64,000 bases of DNA, from assembly GCF_001187865.1 (NCBI RefSeq), contig NZ_LGIT01000009.1, forward strand, positions 1,116,001 to 1,180,000, in the 5' to 3' direction. Shown one piece after another: positions 54,118-61,565 of the stretch (position 1 is the stretch's first letter; every line of letters begins with the position of its first letter). Made by a program: the position numbers and the translations under genes. Origin of the DNA: Klebsiella sp. RIT-PI-d. Its GTDB lineage: Bacteria > Pseudomonadota > Gammaproteobacteria > Enterobacterales > Enterobacteriaceae. A model generated the notes under the pieces. That model was given only the letters and a program-made list of their open reading frames with translations. It ran no database searches and was not told the origin of the DNA.

Positions 54118-55002
54118 TTATTCTGCAGACATCACGTTAAGAGTAGGGTGACCTTCTTTGGGAACAAAGTTGATATAATGCGTCACATAAGCAAAATATA
54201 ACCCGGCGTAATTTTCAACAAGTTCAATAAATGCAGGGTAAATCGACATGCGACCATCACCCCGGTCTTTAAGATAGCCCATCTTTTGGGCAGATTTAAT
54301 TATCCGATTAACATGAATACGCGAAACAAAAAACTCTTTAGCGAGGGTGCTCGCTGAATAATCAATTGTGGCGCCGTGTGCCGTTTTATTTTTAATAGCT
54401 TGCAGATAGAGGTATAACATAATCATGCGACCTCCATCTTTATCAATAAACAATTCCACCTCAGGTAAAATCTTCCTGAATATTAAGCCGCGAAAAAGAT
54501 ATTCCGCTGCCCGGCGAAAAAAGTTATGCCGCAGTACGTCATTATCCAGCAGGTCAACGCTAATGTTAAACCCTGGATATAAAATACTCACAGGCATAAA
54601 CGCCCCGGACATATAGCGTTTAAGTTCATCTAATCCTTTTTTTGTTGGCGCAATGATAATTTTGCGCCTGTCTTCTGTACATCGCCAGGTTTTGATGCGA
54701 CCGGTCGTGCGAAGTATTGTGATGATAGCGATAACGCTGTTCGGACTGGCAATTTTATAACGTGAGCATAACGTCTTTATCTCTGAAACTGACTCAGCTT
54801 GATTACCGAAGATGAAACAGCACATTGAAAGGATTATGTTGAGCCGAGATTCCTGCAACATCGTTTTATAAAATAAAGGCTGTTTTTTATATATAGCATC
54901 GTTAATAGTGTAGTGTTGCAATATTGCTTTGTCAAACTGCGGGTTACTCTTAATGACATCCCTTCGATGTAGTAACGCACTAGATGAGATGTGATTATCC
55001 AT
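54118..55002 (-). CDS. Winged-helix (MarR-like) transcriptional regulator near adhesin locus
   Basis: The 294-residue product starts at the ATG at 55002 with GAGAG upstream; a TTG at 55026 is a weaker alternative. Two helix-turn-helix-like regions are visible: residues about 75-135 (ETLCSRYKIASPNSVIAIIT-type, with TEDRRKIIIAPTKKGLDEL as a MarR-like wing and helix) and about 215-265 (STLAKEFFVSRIHVNRIIKS, KMGYLKDRGDGRMSIYP). No membrane segment or catalytic motif is seen. It is divergent from a LuxR-EAL gene and next to the secretion operon, so adhesin control is plausible. The gene is A/T-rich compared with the secretion genes, suggesting separate acquisition. Confidence 0.72.
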   Translation of the reverse strand: MDNHISSSALLHRRDVIKSNPQFDKAILQHYTINDAIYKKQPLFYKTMLQESRLNIILSMCCFIFGNQAESVSEIKTLCSRYKIASPNSVIAIITILRTTGRIKTWRCTEDRRKIIIAPTKKGLDELKRYMSGAFMPVSILYPGFNISVDLLDNDVLRHNFFRRAAEYLFRGLIFRKILPEVELFIDKDGGRMIMLYLYLQAIKNKTAHGATIDYSASTLAKEFFVSRIHVNRIIKSAQKMGYLKDRGDGRMSIYPAFIELVENYAGLYFAYVTHYINFVPKEGHPTLNVMSAE

Positions 55003-55326
55003 TGAAATTCTCTCTTTTTCGAGCAAGCTGATGAAGTGAAGTAGCCAATCTTCCGTTTGGCAACATTATTATACTTCGACATTGAATATTTTTCTGTCGT
55101 AATTTGAAAAGATTCTTATATTTACCCTGCATATGAATACAGCGCTCGATTGACGCAAAGATGTTCTGCCTTATCACGTTAATTATGGTTCATAAACCCC
55201 CTGATGTGCTGTAAAATTATTTTATAACAGGTTGATTTCTAAGTTGCATTCATAAACTGAGCGCCTCATTGCGTTGCTGATTTTACTGCGCAAGAGACGT
55301 CACGTTCATTTACCCAGGAGCAGGTT
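55003..55326. promoter_or_regulatory. Divergent promoter region between wHTH and LuxR-EAL genes
   Basis: These 324 A/T-rich bases contain no gene. TTCATAAAC occurs twice, at 55189-55197 and 55249-55257, exactly 60 bp apart, which may mark regulator binding. The LuxR-EAL gene has a good ribosome site (AGGAG at 55316-55320) before its TTG start. Confidence 0.5.
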
Positions 55327-56793
55327 TTGAGCCATCACTATATTCGTAAAAGTACTGCTCGTTATGAGCAAGAATTTATCATCTCAGCCTGCAGTTTCAC
55401 ATTCCAGGGATACAGACTGTTACTTGAAAAGCAGGGCATAAAGGCGGTGAATATCGACTTTGATGGTGATGAAGTTAGCCAACAGACAATAGATGATATT
55501 CTATCAAATCAATATGCTACAATTTCAGTGTTTCTTGAAAGAGATATCGTCAACCTCCTTGAGAGCCTTAAGAAACTCGCGTCGGTTCTTAATGCATTAC
55601 CGGGATTAAAACCTGTCACGCTGTATGGGAAAATACCGGACAGCTGGCTGCTGCATACCCTTGGAAGTCTTCTGGATAATAAATTCAAATTATCCGCGAT
55701 CCGTATAGCCGATATTCCGGATATGACGGCATATTTTAATGACAATCCGGGCGCGGTAAAAAATTTCTCTCGCCCACTGCGTGAAGCGTCACACGCCGGA
55801 TTCAACTGTAAGGACAGTTTGAAAGGGTTAACGAAACGAGAACTGGAGGTTTTACTGGATTGCTATCGCGGCATACCCGTGAAAAAACAGTGTGAAGCGA
55901 CGGGATTATCGGATAAAACAATTTACGCTCATAAAAAGGAGGGCTTAAAAAAACTATATCAAATTCACCGATGGTTGAGCGATCTTAATACGTCAAGAAT
56001 AGAGAGCAATCGCAAACGAAAAAATGAAAAAAGAATGCTATCCAGTCAAGAGGTGGACATTTTCAATGCTTTACTTAACAGGCAACTGTTTCCGGTGTAT
56101 CAGGTTATTACCGATCGCTATAAAAAAGTTGTAGGGTTTGAAGTGCTTCTACGCTGGAATCAGAATGGCACAATTATGACGCCAGCAAGTTTTTTACACG
56201 ATATCTCAAATATTGAAATCTGGATAAAAATCACCGCATTGGTTATTAATGCAGCTATAGCAGGTATTAATAAATATAATGGAAAGTATTATTTTTCAGT
56301 GAACATTCCGTCGCAGCTTGCCTCCGGGAATTCGCTCCCAGGGATGGCGAAAAAAGCGACTGAAATGCTGCTTAAGCCGCTGTGGGCAGAAAAGCTGGTA
56401 TTCGAACTTGCTGAATCTATAGATGTTATGAAAGATAACGCGATCCCTGAAACGATGCAGCGCTTGCGTAATACTGGCTGTCGACTATTTTTGGATGACT
56501 GTTTTTCAAACCATCATACTTTGTTTCCCGTGCGTCATGTTCATTTCGATGGAATGAAACTAGACCGGGATATTGTGGATAGCTTTGTCGCCAACGACAA
56601 TGATTATAACCTTATTAAAGCGATGAGTTTCTATAGTGATATAACAGGAGGAGACTGCATCGCGGAAGGTGTCGATAGTAAAGAAAAATTCGATAAACTC
56701 GTCGCTTTAGGTATCAAAAGTTTTCAAGGATATTATCTTTCAAAGGCAGTAAAAGAAGATGAACTCGATCGGATGGTAAGGTTGTTCAGTTGA
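55327..56793 (+). CDS. LuxR-type HTH plus EAL domain protein (c-di-GMP phosphodiesterase-like)
   Basis: This 488-residue protein uses a TTG start at 55327 with AGGAG 6 bases upstream. Residues 1-150 are an unassigned N-terminal domain, 165-215 a LuxR/FixJ-type helix-turn-helix (LTKRELEVLLDCYRGIPVKK, then ATGLSDKTIYAHKKEGLKKL), and 240-488 an EAL domain. EAL residues are mostly kept: FEVLLRW (EVL for EAL), SVNIPSQ, ELAES, LDDC in place of IDDF, MKLD, AEGVD and QGYYLSKA. So it may cleave or bind c-di-GMP while contacting DNA. Giant type I adhesins are commonly c-di-GMP-controlled, and its place beside the secretion operon supports such a role. Confidence 0.85.
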   Translation: MSHHYIRKSTARYEQEFIISACSFTFQGYRLLLEKQGIKAVNIDFDGDEVSQQTIDDILSNQYATISVFLERDIVNLLESLKKLASVLNALPGLKPVTLYGKIPDSWLLHTLGSLLDNKFKLSAIRIADIPDMTAYFNDNPGAVKNFSRPLREASHAGFNCKDSLKGLTKRELEVLLDCYRGIPVKKQCEATGLSDKTIYAHKKEGLKKLYQIHRWLSDLNTSRIESNRKRKNEKRMLSSQEVDIFNALLNRQLFPVYQVITDRYKKVVGFEVLLRWNQNGTIMTPASFLHDISNIEIWIKITALVINAAIAGINKYNGKYYFSVNIPSQLASGNSLPGMAKKATEMLLKPLWAEKLVFELAESIDVMKDNAIPETMQRLRNTGCRLFLDDCFSNHHTLFPVRHVHFDGMKLDRDIVDSFVANDNDYNLIKAMSFYSDITGGDCIAEGVDSKEKFDKLVALGIKSFQGYYLSKAVKEDELDRMVRLFS

Positions 56794-57044
56794 TAAATAT
56801 TGTTCCACAGACTGGCTTCATTTATCACCATAGTGGTGAACGTGACGGGCAATGTAGTGACGACAGCTTCATTCAATGCCCAATGTCGCCGGTGTGGAGC
56901 AATGCTTATTGAGCTTGTATTACTATCTGCGGAATACTGATCCTCCAGAAGAAGGGTAGTAATGAAGCAATCAGCTTCGAAAAATGATGCCAACGCAGGA
57001 GAGACAGGAAGGAAGGTTCATCACATCAGCAAACAATCAGGTCA

Positions 57045-57072
57045 ATTTAACATAATATACATTATGCGCACT
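57045..57072 (-). other. dif: Chromosomal dif site for XerC/XerD recombination
   Basis: Read on the minus strand, the 28 bases match the E. coli dif site at 27 positions. The XerC arm reads AGTGCGCATAA (first base A instead of G), the central hexamer TGTATA is exact, and the XerD arm TTATGTTAAAT is exact. dif is where XerCD with FtsK resolves chromosome dimers, so this marks the replication terminus. Only one copy is seen in the window. The base that differs is the outermost one of the XerC arm and abuts the target duplication of the transposon. Confidence 0.95.
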
Positions 57073-57077
57073 AACGT
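57073..57077. repeat. Left copy of 5-bp target duplication AACGT
   Basis: AACGT directly between the XerC arm of dif and the left end of the IS element; the same AACGT follows the right end at 61561-61565. Confidence 0.88.
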
Positions 57078-57126
57078 TGTAACAGCAAAGTTGTAATGTC
57101 CGTTCTGGGCTAAGTTAAGATGTCCG
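57078..57126 (+). repeat. Left end of the IS element with two binding-site subrepeats
   Basis: Starts TGTAACAGCAAAGTTG. Subrepeat 1 AGCAAAGTTGTAATGTCCG (57084-57102) and subrepeat 2 GGCTAAGTTAAGATGTCCG (57108-57126) are 24 bp apart and share AAGTT and ATGTCCG. Confidence 0.85.
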
Positions 57127-57155
57127 TCACGTAGATTCACCATCGAGGGATTCTG

Positions 57156-58553
57156 ATGACGGCACACGCAGCGGAGTTTTTCACTTTGGACGAAGTTAAC
57201 CGACTCAAAATCATTCAGGACGTTGTCGACCGGCGTCTGACCACACTGATGGCCGCGCAGCGCCTTGGTATTTCCGATCGTCAGTGCCGACGCCTTCTGT
57301 CGCGTTACCGTGAATCTGGCCCACTGGGTATGGCTAGCCGTCGTCGTGGAAAGCCCAGCAATAACCAACTACCTGATGGTCTTGCCCGGTACGCACTCAA
57401 TATTATCCGCGAACGCTATACCGACTTTGGGCCTACGCTTGCGTGCGAGAAACTCGCAGAACTGCACGATATTCACCTTTCCAAAGAAACTGTCCGTTCA
57501 CTCATGGTCAAAGCTGGTCTCTGGATCCCCCGCAAACAACGTGCGCCAAAAGTTCAGCAGCCACGTTATCGACGGGCCTGCTGCGGCGAACTGATACAGA
57601 TTGATGGTTGTGACCATCGCTGGTTCGAGAACCGTGCGCCCGCCTGTACCGCACTGGTCTACGTCGACGATGCAACGAGTCGCCTGATGCAGCTTCGTTT
57701 CGTGAAATCGGAATCAACCTTCACCTATTTTGAAGCCACTAGGGGCTATCTGGAAAAGCATGGCAAACCACTGGCATTGTATAGCGACAAAGCCAGCGTC
57801 TTCAGAATCAACAATAAAAATGCCACCGGCGGCGATGGTTATACCCAGTTTGGCCGTGCGATGCACGAGCTGAACATCCAGACTATCTGCGCCAATACCA
57901 GCTCAGCCAAAGGCCGCGTGGAGCGCGCCCATCTGACGCTTCAGGATCGCCTCGTAAAGGAACTCAGGCTCAGGGGCATTTCTTCAGTGGATGCAGCCAA
58001 TCATTTTGCTGATGAGTTTATGACTGATTACAACCGGCGTTTTGCGAAAGCGCCCCGGCATGACTTTGATGTGCATCGACCACTTGAGAATGACGATGAT
58101 CTGGCCGCATTTTTCACATGGCGGGAACAGCGCCGTGTTTCAAAATCCCTGACGGTGCAGTATGACAAAGTACTCTATCTGATTGAGGATAATGAGTTAA
58201 GCCGCAGATCTATTGGGAAGTACATTGAGGTCTGGCATTACCCGGATGGCCGGAAAGAACTCCGGCTAAACGGAGTCGTCCTTCCCTACTCCACTTATGA
58301 TCGTCTTCAGGAAATTGACCAGGGTGCTATCGTGGACAACAAGCGCCTCGGGCGGACACTTGAGTTTATTAAGTTGGTTCAGGACAAACGCGACAATAAC
58401 CGATCTCAGGCTCTTCCTGCCGGAGATGGCCCCTCGCGGCGGCGCAGGAAACCCACAGAGAAGAAATCACAGCGCTCCCTGGGCGGAGACGATATGCTCG
58501 ATGCGTTGAAGACATTACAGTCACGTTCTGAGGAAATTTTCGGTACAAGATAA
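57156..58553 (+). CDS. IS1202/ISNCY-type DDE transposase
   Basis: This 465-residue transposase has an N-terminal helix-turn-helix (LTTLMAAQRLGISDRQCRRL, about 30-50), a second helix-turn-helix-like region near 95-125, and an rve-type catalytic core with the DDE residues in ELIQIDGCDHRWF (near 145), LALYSDKASVF (near 210) and AKGRVERAHLTL (near 255). The C-terminus is basic (RRRRKPTEKKSQR). It is intact, without frameshift, so the element could still be active. The ATG at 57156 lies 78 bp inside the left end with GAGGG as ribosome site. Family placement is by recognition of the transposase type. Confidence 0.9.
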   Translation: MTAHAAEFFTLDEVNRLKIIQDVVDRRLTTLMAAQRLGISDRQCRRLLSRYRESGPLGMASRRRGKPSNNQLPDGLARYALNIIRERYTDFGPTLACEKLAELHDIHLSKETVRSLMVKAGLWIPRKQRAPKVQQPRYRRACCGELIQIDGCDHRWFENRAPACTALVYVDDATSRLMQLRFVKSESTFTYFEATRGYLEKHGKPLALYSDKASVFRINNKNATGGDGYTQFGRAMHELNIQTICANTSSAKGRVERAHLTLQDRLVKELRLRGISSVDAANHFADEFMTDYNRRFAKAPRHDFDVHRPLENDDDLAAFFTWREQRRVSKSLTVQYDKVLYLIEDNELSRRSIGKYIEVWHYPDGRKELRLNGVVLPYSTYDRLQEIDQGAIVDNKRLGRTLEFIKLVQDKRDNNRSQALPAGDGPSRRRRKPTEKKSQRSLGGDDMLDALKTLQSRSEEIFGTR

Positions 58554-58609
58554 TAGCTTCAGTGTTATGATAAGTAAGGATAAATTAAGTGCCCCCTCAA
58601 TTTTTAAGT

Positions 58610-58622
58610 CCATAGCATCCCT
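58610..58622. repeat. 13-bp direct repeat, left copy, at passenger-gene boundary
   Basis: CCATAGCATCCCT occurs here, between the transposase and first passenger gene, and again at 61414-61426 over the CD-NTase start codon. The two copies bracket the four passenger genes in the same orientation. On the minus strand both read AGGGATGCTATGG, which in the right copy is the CD-NTase start region. Confidence 0.55.
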
Positions 58623-58651
58623 AAAATGGCATATAAGAAAGGTGGAAATAT

Positions 58652-58927
58652 ATGAAATTGAATCCTGAGAAATACAATAGAAAAATTACTCTATTATGCC
58701 CTGTATGTGGAGGGGCAGAAATGGAGCATACCGAAGAGTTGGAGGACGTCAAATGCTTAGGTTGCGGAAAAAAATTCACTAACGATGAGTTAATACAAGA
58801 GAATGGCGTAAGTATTGATTCACATGTTAATGAAGTAAAAGAAGAGTTGCCGAATGATATACAGAAGCAATTTAACGACATACTGAAGAACGCATTTAAG
58901 GGAAGTAAAAATATAAGGATAAAATAA
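58652..58927 (+). CDS. Small zinc-ribbon-like passenger protein
   Basis: This 91-residue protein has two CxxC pairs, CPVCGG (residues about 17-22) and CLGCGKK (about 36-42), forming a probable zinc ribbon, followed by an acidic helical tail (SHVNEVKEELPNDIQKQF). The ribosome site AAAGGTGG precedes the ATG. It overlaps the next gene by one base (TAATG), so the two act as a unit. It is a passenger of the IS element. I do not recognise a specific family; regulator or adaptor roles are possible. The A/T-rich codon use differs from the transposase. Confidence 0.7.
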   Translation: MKLNPEKYNRKITLLCPVCGGAEMEHTEELEDVKCLGCGKKFTNDELIQENGVSIDSHVNEVKEELPNDIQKQFNDILKNAFKGSKNIRIK

Positions 58928-59406
58928 TGACGACAAGTGACGTCATCGCTTTAGGTGCGCTTGCAGTATCAATCTACACCATCATATCATCCGAGATTAG
59001 ATCAGGGAAAAATGCAAGAGAACAAAAGGTTATCAAAGATGAGCAAGATAGGTTACGTAAGTTGCTTCTGGAAAAAGAAACAAAGTCCGCCATCAATGAT
59101 ATGAAGGCTGAACTTGGTGCTCGCTTGGTAAAAATAGCCAGAAATAATTATAGGTTAAAAGTATTTAACAGAGGCAAAGTTGACGCTAGAAATATAGAAA
59201 TTCATTTCCCTGACAATGATGGTGATGAATACCTTGTAATATCGGATGTAGAAGAAAAATTCCCATATGAGATACTGCATCCGCAACACGGAATTGAGAT
59301 CATTTCGGGGCTAAGTTTCGGTAGTAAAACCAAATACCGGATAAAACTCATATGGGATGATGATTATAAAAAAAGAAATGAAGAGGATTTTTTCATTTCA
59401 ATATGA
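58927..59406 (+). CDS. Membrane-anchored passenger protein of unknown function
   Basis: This 159-residue protein has one N-terminal membrane helix (DVIALGALAVSIYTIISSEI, residues 4-23), a charged helical or coiled-coil segment (about 30-60, EQKVIKDEQDRLRKLLLEKE) and a C-terminal region predicted as a beta sandwich (YRLKVFNRGKVDARNIEIHF, then GIEIISGLSFGSKTKYRIKL). The layout resembles small membrane-anchored proteins often seen in defence islands and mobile elements. It is co-translated with the zinc-ribbon ORF and convergent with the CBASS genes. Function unknown. Confidence 0.7.
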   Translation: MTTSDVIALGALAVSIYTIISSEIRSGKNAREQKVIKDEQDRLRKLLLEKETKSAINDMKAELGARLVKIARNNYRLKVFNRGKVDARNIEIHFPDNDGDEYLVISDVEEKFPYEILHPQHGIEIISGLSFGSKTKYRIKLIWDDDYKKRNEEDFFISI

Positions 59407-59439
59407 ATTTACTTACTCAACAACATTTAACTAAAAAGA

Positions 59440-59466
59440 CCGCTGTGGAAGATATTTCCTCAGCGG
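59440..59466. terminator. Bidirectional terminator between passenger gene pairs
   Basis: CCGCTG-T-GGAA (59440-59450), loop GATAT, TTCC-T-CAGCGG (59456-59466), flanked by AAAAAG on the left and CATTTC/CTTTT on the right. It separates the convergent rightward passenger pair and leftward CBASS pair. Confidence 0.75.
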
Positions 59467-59497
59467 CCATTTCAACTTTTCTGGTATACGGACATCT

Positions 59498-60415
59498 CTA
59501 CTGTGGTAAGATTTTTAAGTTATCTTCAAAATAATCATCATAAATCGCCTCATTATTCTTCCGCATGAATCTGTGGAGACAATTGGGAACAGGATTAGAG
59601 GTCGATCTATGGGCGTAAACCTCATCCTGAATCGCCCTTAATTCATGAGATAAGATATCATTGTTTATCATGCCACTTATCTTTATGCTCTGTATTTTTT
59701 TCTCAATAAAATCTTTGACGCGAATAATTCGACTGATTGATTTTTTGTTTTCAACGTATAACATTATCACATGTCTAAAGAAAGGAAGCGTAAAAACAAT
59801 ATAAAACAAAAAATCTTCCAGTGAAGATTTAGACCACAAACCATATGCAAGAAGTATCAAAAAGGAAACTAACATAGTGATAAAATAGATTTTACTCATA
59901 ACATCACGTTGTGACTTATCCCAACCGAAATTTTTAGCATGACATAATAATGCCATCACGTTTTCATTGGCTTCGTAATCCTTATTTAGATACCAGTTAA
60001 GGAACTCATCCTTTTTGTTTCTTTTTTTGTAATACCTTGAAGACTTAAAAATATCTTCTCTACCAACCGGCTTACCTACTTTTAATTCACTCCATGGAAT
60101 GTGTAAAACATCGCAGTCAAACATTTCCTGAATAGTGGCTGCACATTTTTTCATTGAGGAAATCACTGTGGAAAAAACAATTGTGATAAGCAACACAATT
60201 ATACCGTAATAACCGAGGTAAGGAGCTATAGTCAAATGAGGGAACAACCCCATTTTCTTTATCACTGTAGTAAATATTACAATAGCGACAGATATTACGA
60301 CACTAAGAAAAAATACTACCCAGTTAACAAATTTTACCTGTGAGTAGGTCCGCCTCATTGCCATCAGCAACTCGATGTTTTTACTATCATTTTGGCGCAA
60401 AAATATTTGACTCAT
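59498..60415 (-). CDS. S-4TM family pore-forming effector of CBASS
   Basis: The 305-residue protein has four hydrophobic helices: about 27-50 (VKFVNWVVFFLSVVISVAIV), 64-86 (APYLGYYGIIVLLITIVFST), 171-192 (KIYFITMLVSFLILLAYGLW) and 198-218 (LEDFLFYIVFTLPFFRHVIM). The two pairs are separated by a soluble middle region (WSELKVGKPVGREDIFKSSR). This is the layout of the SMODS-associated 4TM (S-4TM) effectors, which open pores in the inner membrane when bound by a cyclic oligonucleotide, killing the infected cell. It starts 3 bp after the CD-NTase stop. The family call is by topology and context. Confidence 0.85.
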   Translation of the reverse strand: MSQIFLRQNDSKNIELLMAMRRTYSQVKFVNWVVFFLSVVISVAIVIFTTVIKKMGLFPHLTIAPYLGYYGIIVLLITIVFSTVISSMKKCAATIQEMFDCDVLHIPWSELKVGKPVGREDIFKSSRYYKKRNKKDEFLNWYLNKDYEANENVMALLCHAKNFGWDKSQRDVMSKIYFITMLVSFLILLAYGLWSKSSLEDFLFYIVFTLPFFRHVIMLYVENKKSISRIIRVKDFIEKKIQSIKISGMINNDILSHELRAIQDEVYAHRSTSNPVPNCLHRFMRKNNEAIYDDYFEDNLKILPQ

Positions 60416-60418
60416 TTT

Positions 60419-61417
60419 TCATCCGTATGATGGGAAGTTTACACCAAAAACATCCTGCCATTTGTTAATGGACGCTCTGTGGTTATTTTGGCTTTCGTAA
60501 TTACGGGCTTCCGTTGCTTTTCCTTGGTCAAGATAACAGCGGATGGATATCTTTAATTTCTCATCATCACTAAGGTTGTTTATATTCCCTTGTATGCCTT
60601 TGTGATCGTATACTGGACTAAATATAGCAGAGGCTAAGTAACCTAAAACACTGACAATCTCTAAATCGACCCATTGATAACATTCTGAGCGACCGTTGAA
60701 GTAGTTAAGTAACATGGTCTCTAACAAGTAACTACTCATTGAAGGCATAGTAGGACGTTTTTGCCAATATTTTATTACACGAATGACATTTAACATGTTT
60801 CCTGAAAGTTTAACATTAAGATCTGTGACTTTTTGCTTGTCAATTCGTGGGTCTGTCTTCTTCCAATGACCATTGCCATCTGGTATTAAATAATATGTCT
60901 TGCCGAATGAATCTGGATTAGTAATGAATGCAGGAACTATATCAAAATTCCAGTCATAGGATTTTAGCTTAAGAGTAGCTGCTTCCTGATTTCTTTTTAC
61001 ATCTGCCTTATCATATTGCGGAATTTGATTTAGGCTTGAGATAAAACTATTTATTATTTTTCGAGAGTTAATAAAATTTGTACCATCATGCTTATAGTAT
61101 TTTAAGCGAACTGTTCCTTCACGCGCAGTGATTAATATTTTTCCATCACTCTCGATGTATACACAATCATCACCATCGAGACCAAACATAAGATCTATAT
61201 CATCTAAAGGGCGGATTTTTGTACGTCTAGCAAAAGAACCAAAACCTGTATGTATATCAGGGTATATTATGGGAAAATAAACATCATTATTTGGAAAAGT
61301 GTTCATTCTGCCCAGCAACCAATCTCTACTAGCTCTGGCTTGATTAGTTTGAGAGGTGTCTAGATTTACTATATTTCGCTGAAAATCGTTAAACGCAGCA
61401 GTCACCGTAAGAGCCAT
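60419..61417 (-). CDS. CD-NTase (SMODS nucleotidyltransferase) of CBASS
   Basis: This 332-residue nucleotidyltransferase has the polymerase-beta-like signature GFGSFARRTKIRPLDDIDLM (residues 58-77), that is GS followed by the catalytic DxD (D73, D75), and the third acidic residue in NFDIVPAF (D159). A helical OAS1-type C-terminal half follows. CD-NTases make cyclic di- or trinucleotides on phage sensing. With the adjacent S-4TM effector it forms a minimal type I CBASS operon, with no Cap2/Cap3 modifier genes. The nucleotide product cannot be read from the sequence. Its start lies about 95 bp inside the right end of the IS element. Confidence 0.92.
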   Translation of the reverse strand: MALTVTAAFNDFQRNIVNLDTSQTNQARASRDWLLGRMNTFPNNDVYFPIIYPDIHTGFGSFARRTKIRPLDDIDLMFGLDGDDCVYIESDGKILITAREGTVRLKYYKHDGTNFINSRKIINSFISSLNQIPQYDKADVKRNQEAATLKLKSYDWNFDIVPAFITNPDSFGKTYYLIPDGNGHWKKTDPRIDKQKVTDLNVKLSGNMLNVIRVIKYWQKRPTMPSMSSYLLETMLLNYFNGRSECYQWVDLEIVSVLGYLASAIFSPVYDHKGIQGNINNLSDDEKLKISIRCYLDQGKATEARNYESQNNHRASINKWQDVFGVNFPSYG

Positions 61418-61426
61418 AGCATCCCT
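61414..61426. repeat. 13-bp direct repeat, right copy
   Basis: CCATAGCATCCCT, identical to 58610-58622, overlapping the ATG and ribosome site of the CD-NTase gene on the minus strand. Confidence 0.55.
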
Positions 61427-61510
61427 CTTCTACCAGCTAAAGGCTAATTTTACCATTAAGTTATAGGCTGTCTCCACATGAATTTACTCCTGCAAACTAC
61501 TGAGTATTGG

Positions 61511-61560
61511 AGGACATTTGAACTTTGCCCTACCCCGGACATCTGAACTTAGCTTTGACA
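61511..61560 (-). repeat. Right end of the IS element with two binding-site subrepeats
   Basis: Read on the minus strand it starts TGTCAAAGCTAAGTTC. Subrepeat 1 AGCTAAGTTCAGATGTCCG (61554-61536) and subrepeat 2 GGCAAAGTTCAAATGTCCT (61529-61511) mirror the left end. Confidence 0.85.
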
Positions 61561-61565
61561 AACGT
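61561..61565. repeat. Right copy of 5-bp target duplication AACGT
   Basis: AACGT directly after the right IS end, matching 57073-57077. Removing the element and one copy restores dif followed by AACGTTAGTTTCC. Confidence 0.88.

Larger units (their letters stand above)
57078..61560 (+). mobile_element. IS1202-group transposon at dif with CBASS passenger genes, 4483 bp
   Basis: The element is bounded by related ends beginning TGT, with AACGT duplicated on both sides. Gene order: transposase (+), zinc-ribbon ORF (+), membrane-anchored ORF (+), S-4TM effector (-), CD-NTase (-). Both ends contain two copies of an AAGTT-N3-ATGTCC motif, as expected of transposase binding sites. It inserted exactly 5 bp from the XerC arm of dif. 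From memory, the ISAba32-like subgroup of the IS1202 family has this target preference and 5-6 bp duplications. The passenger genes are A/T-rich compared with the host DNA. Confidence 0.88.
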
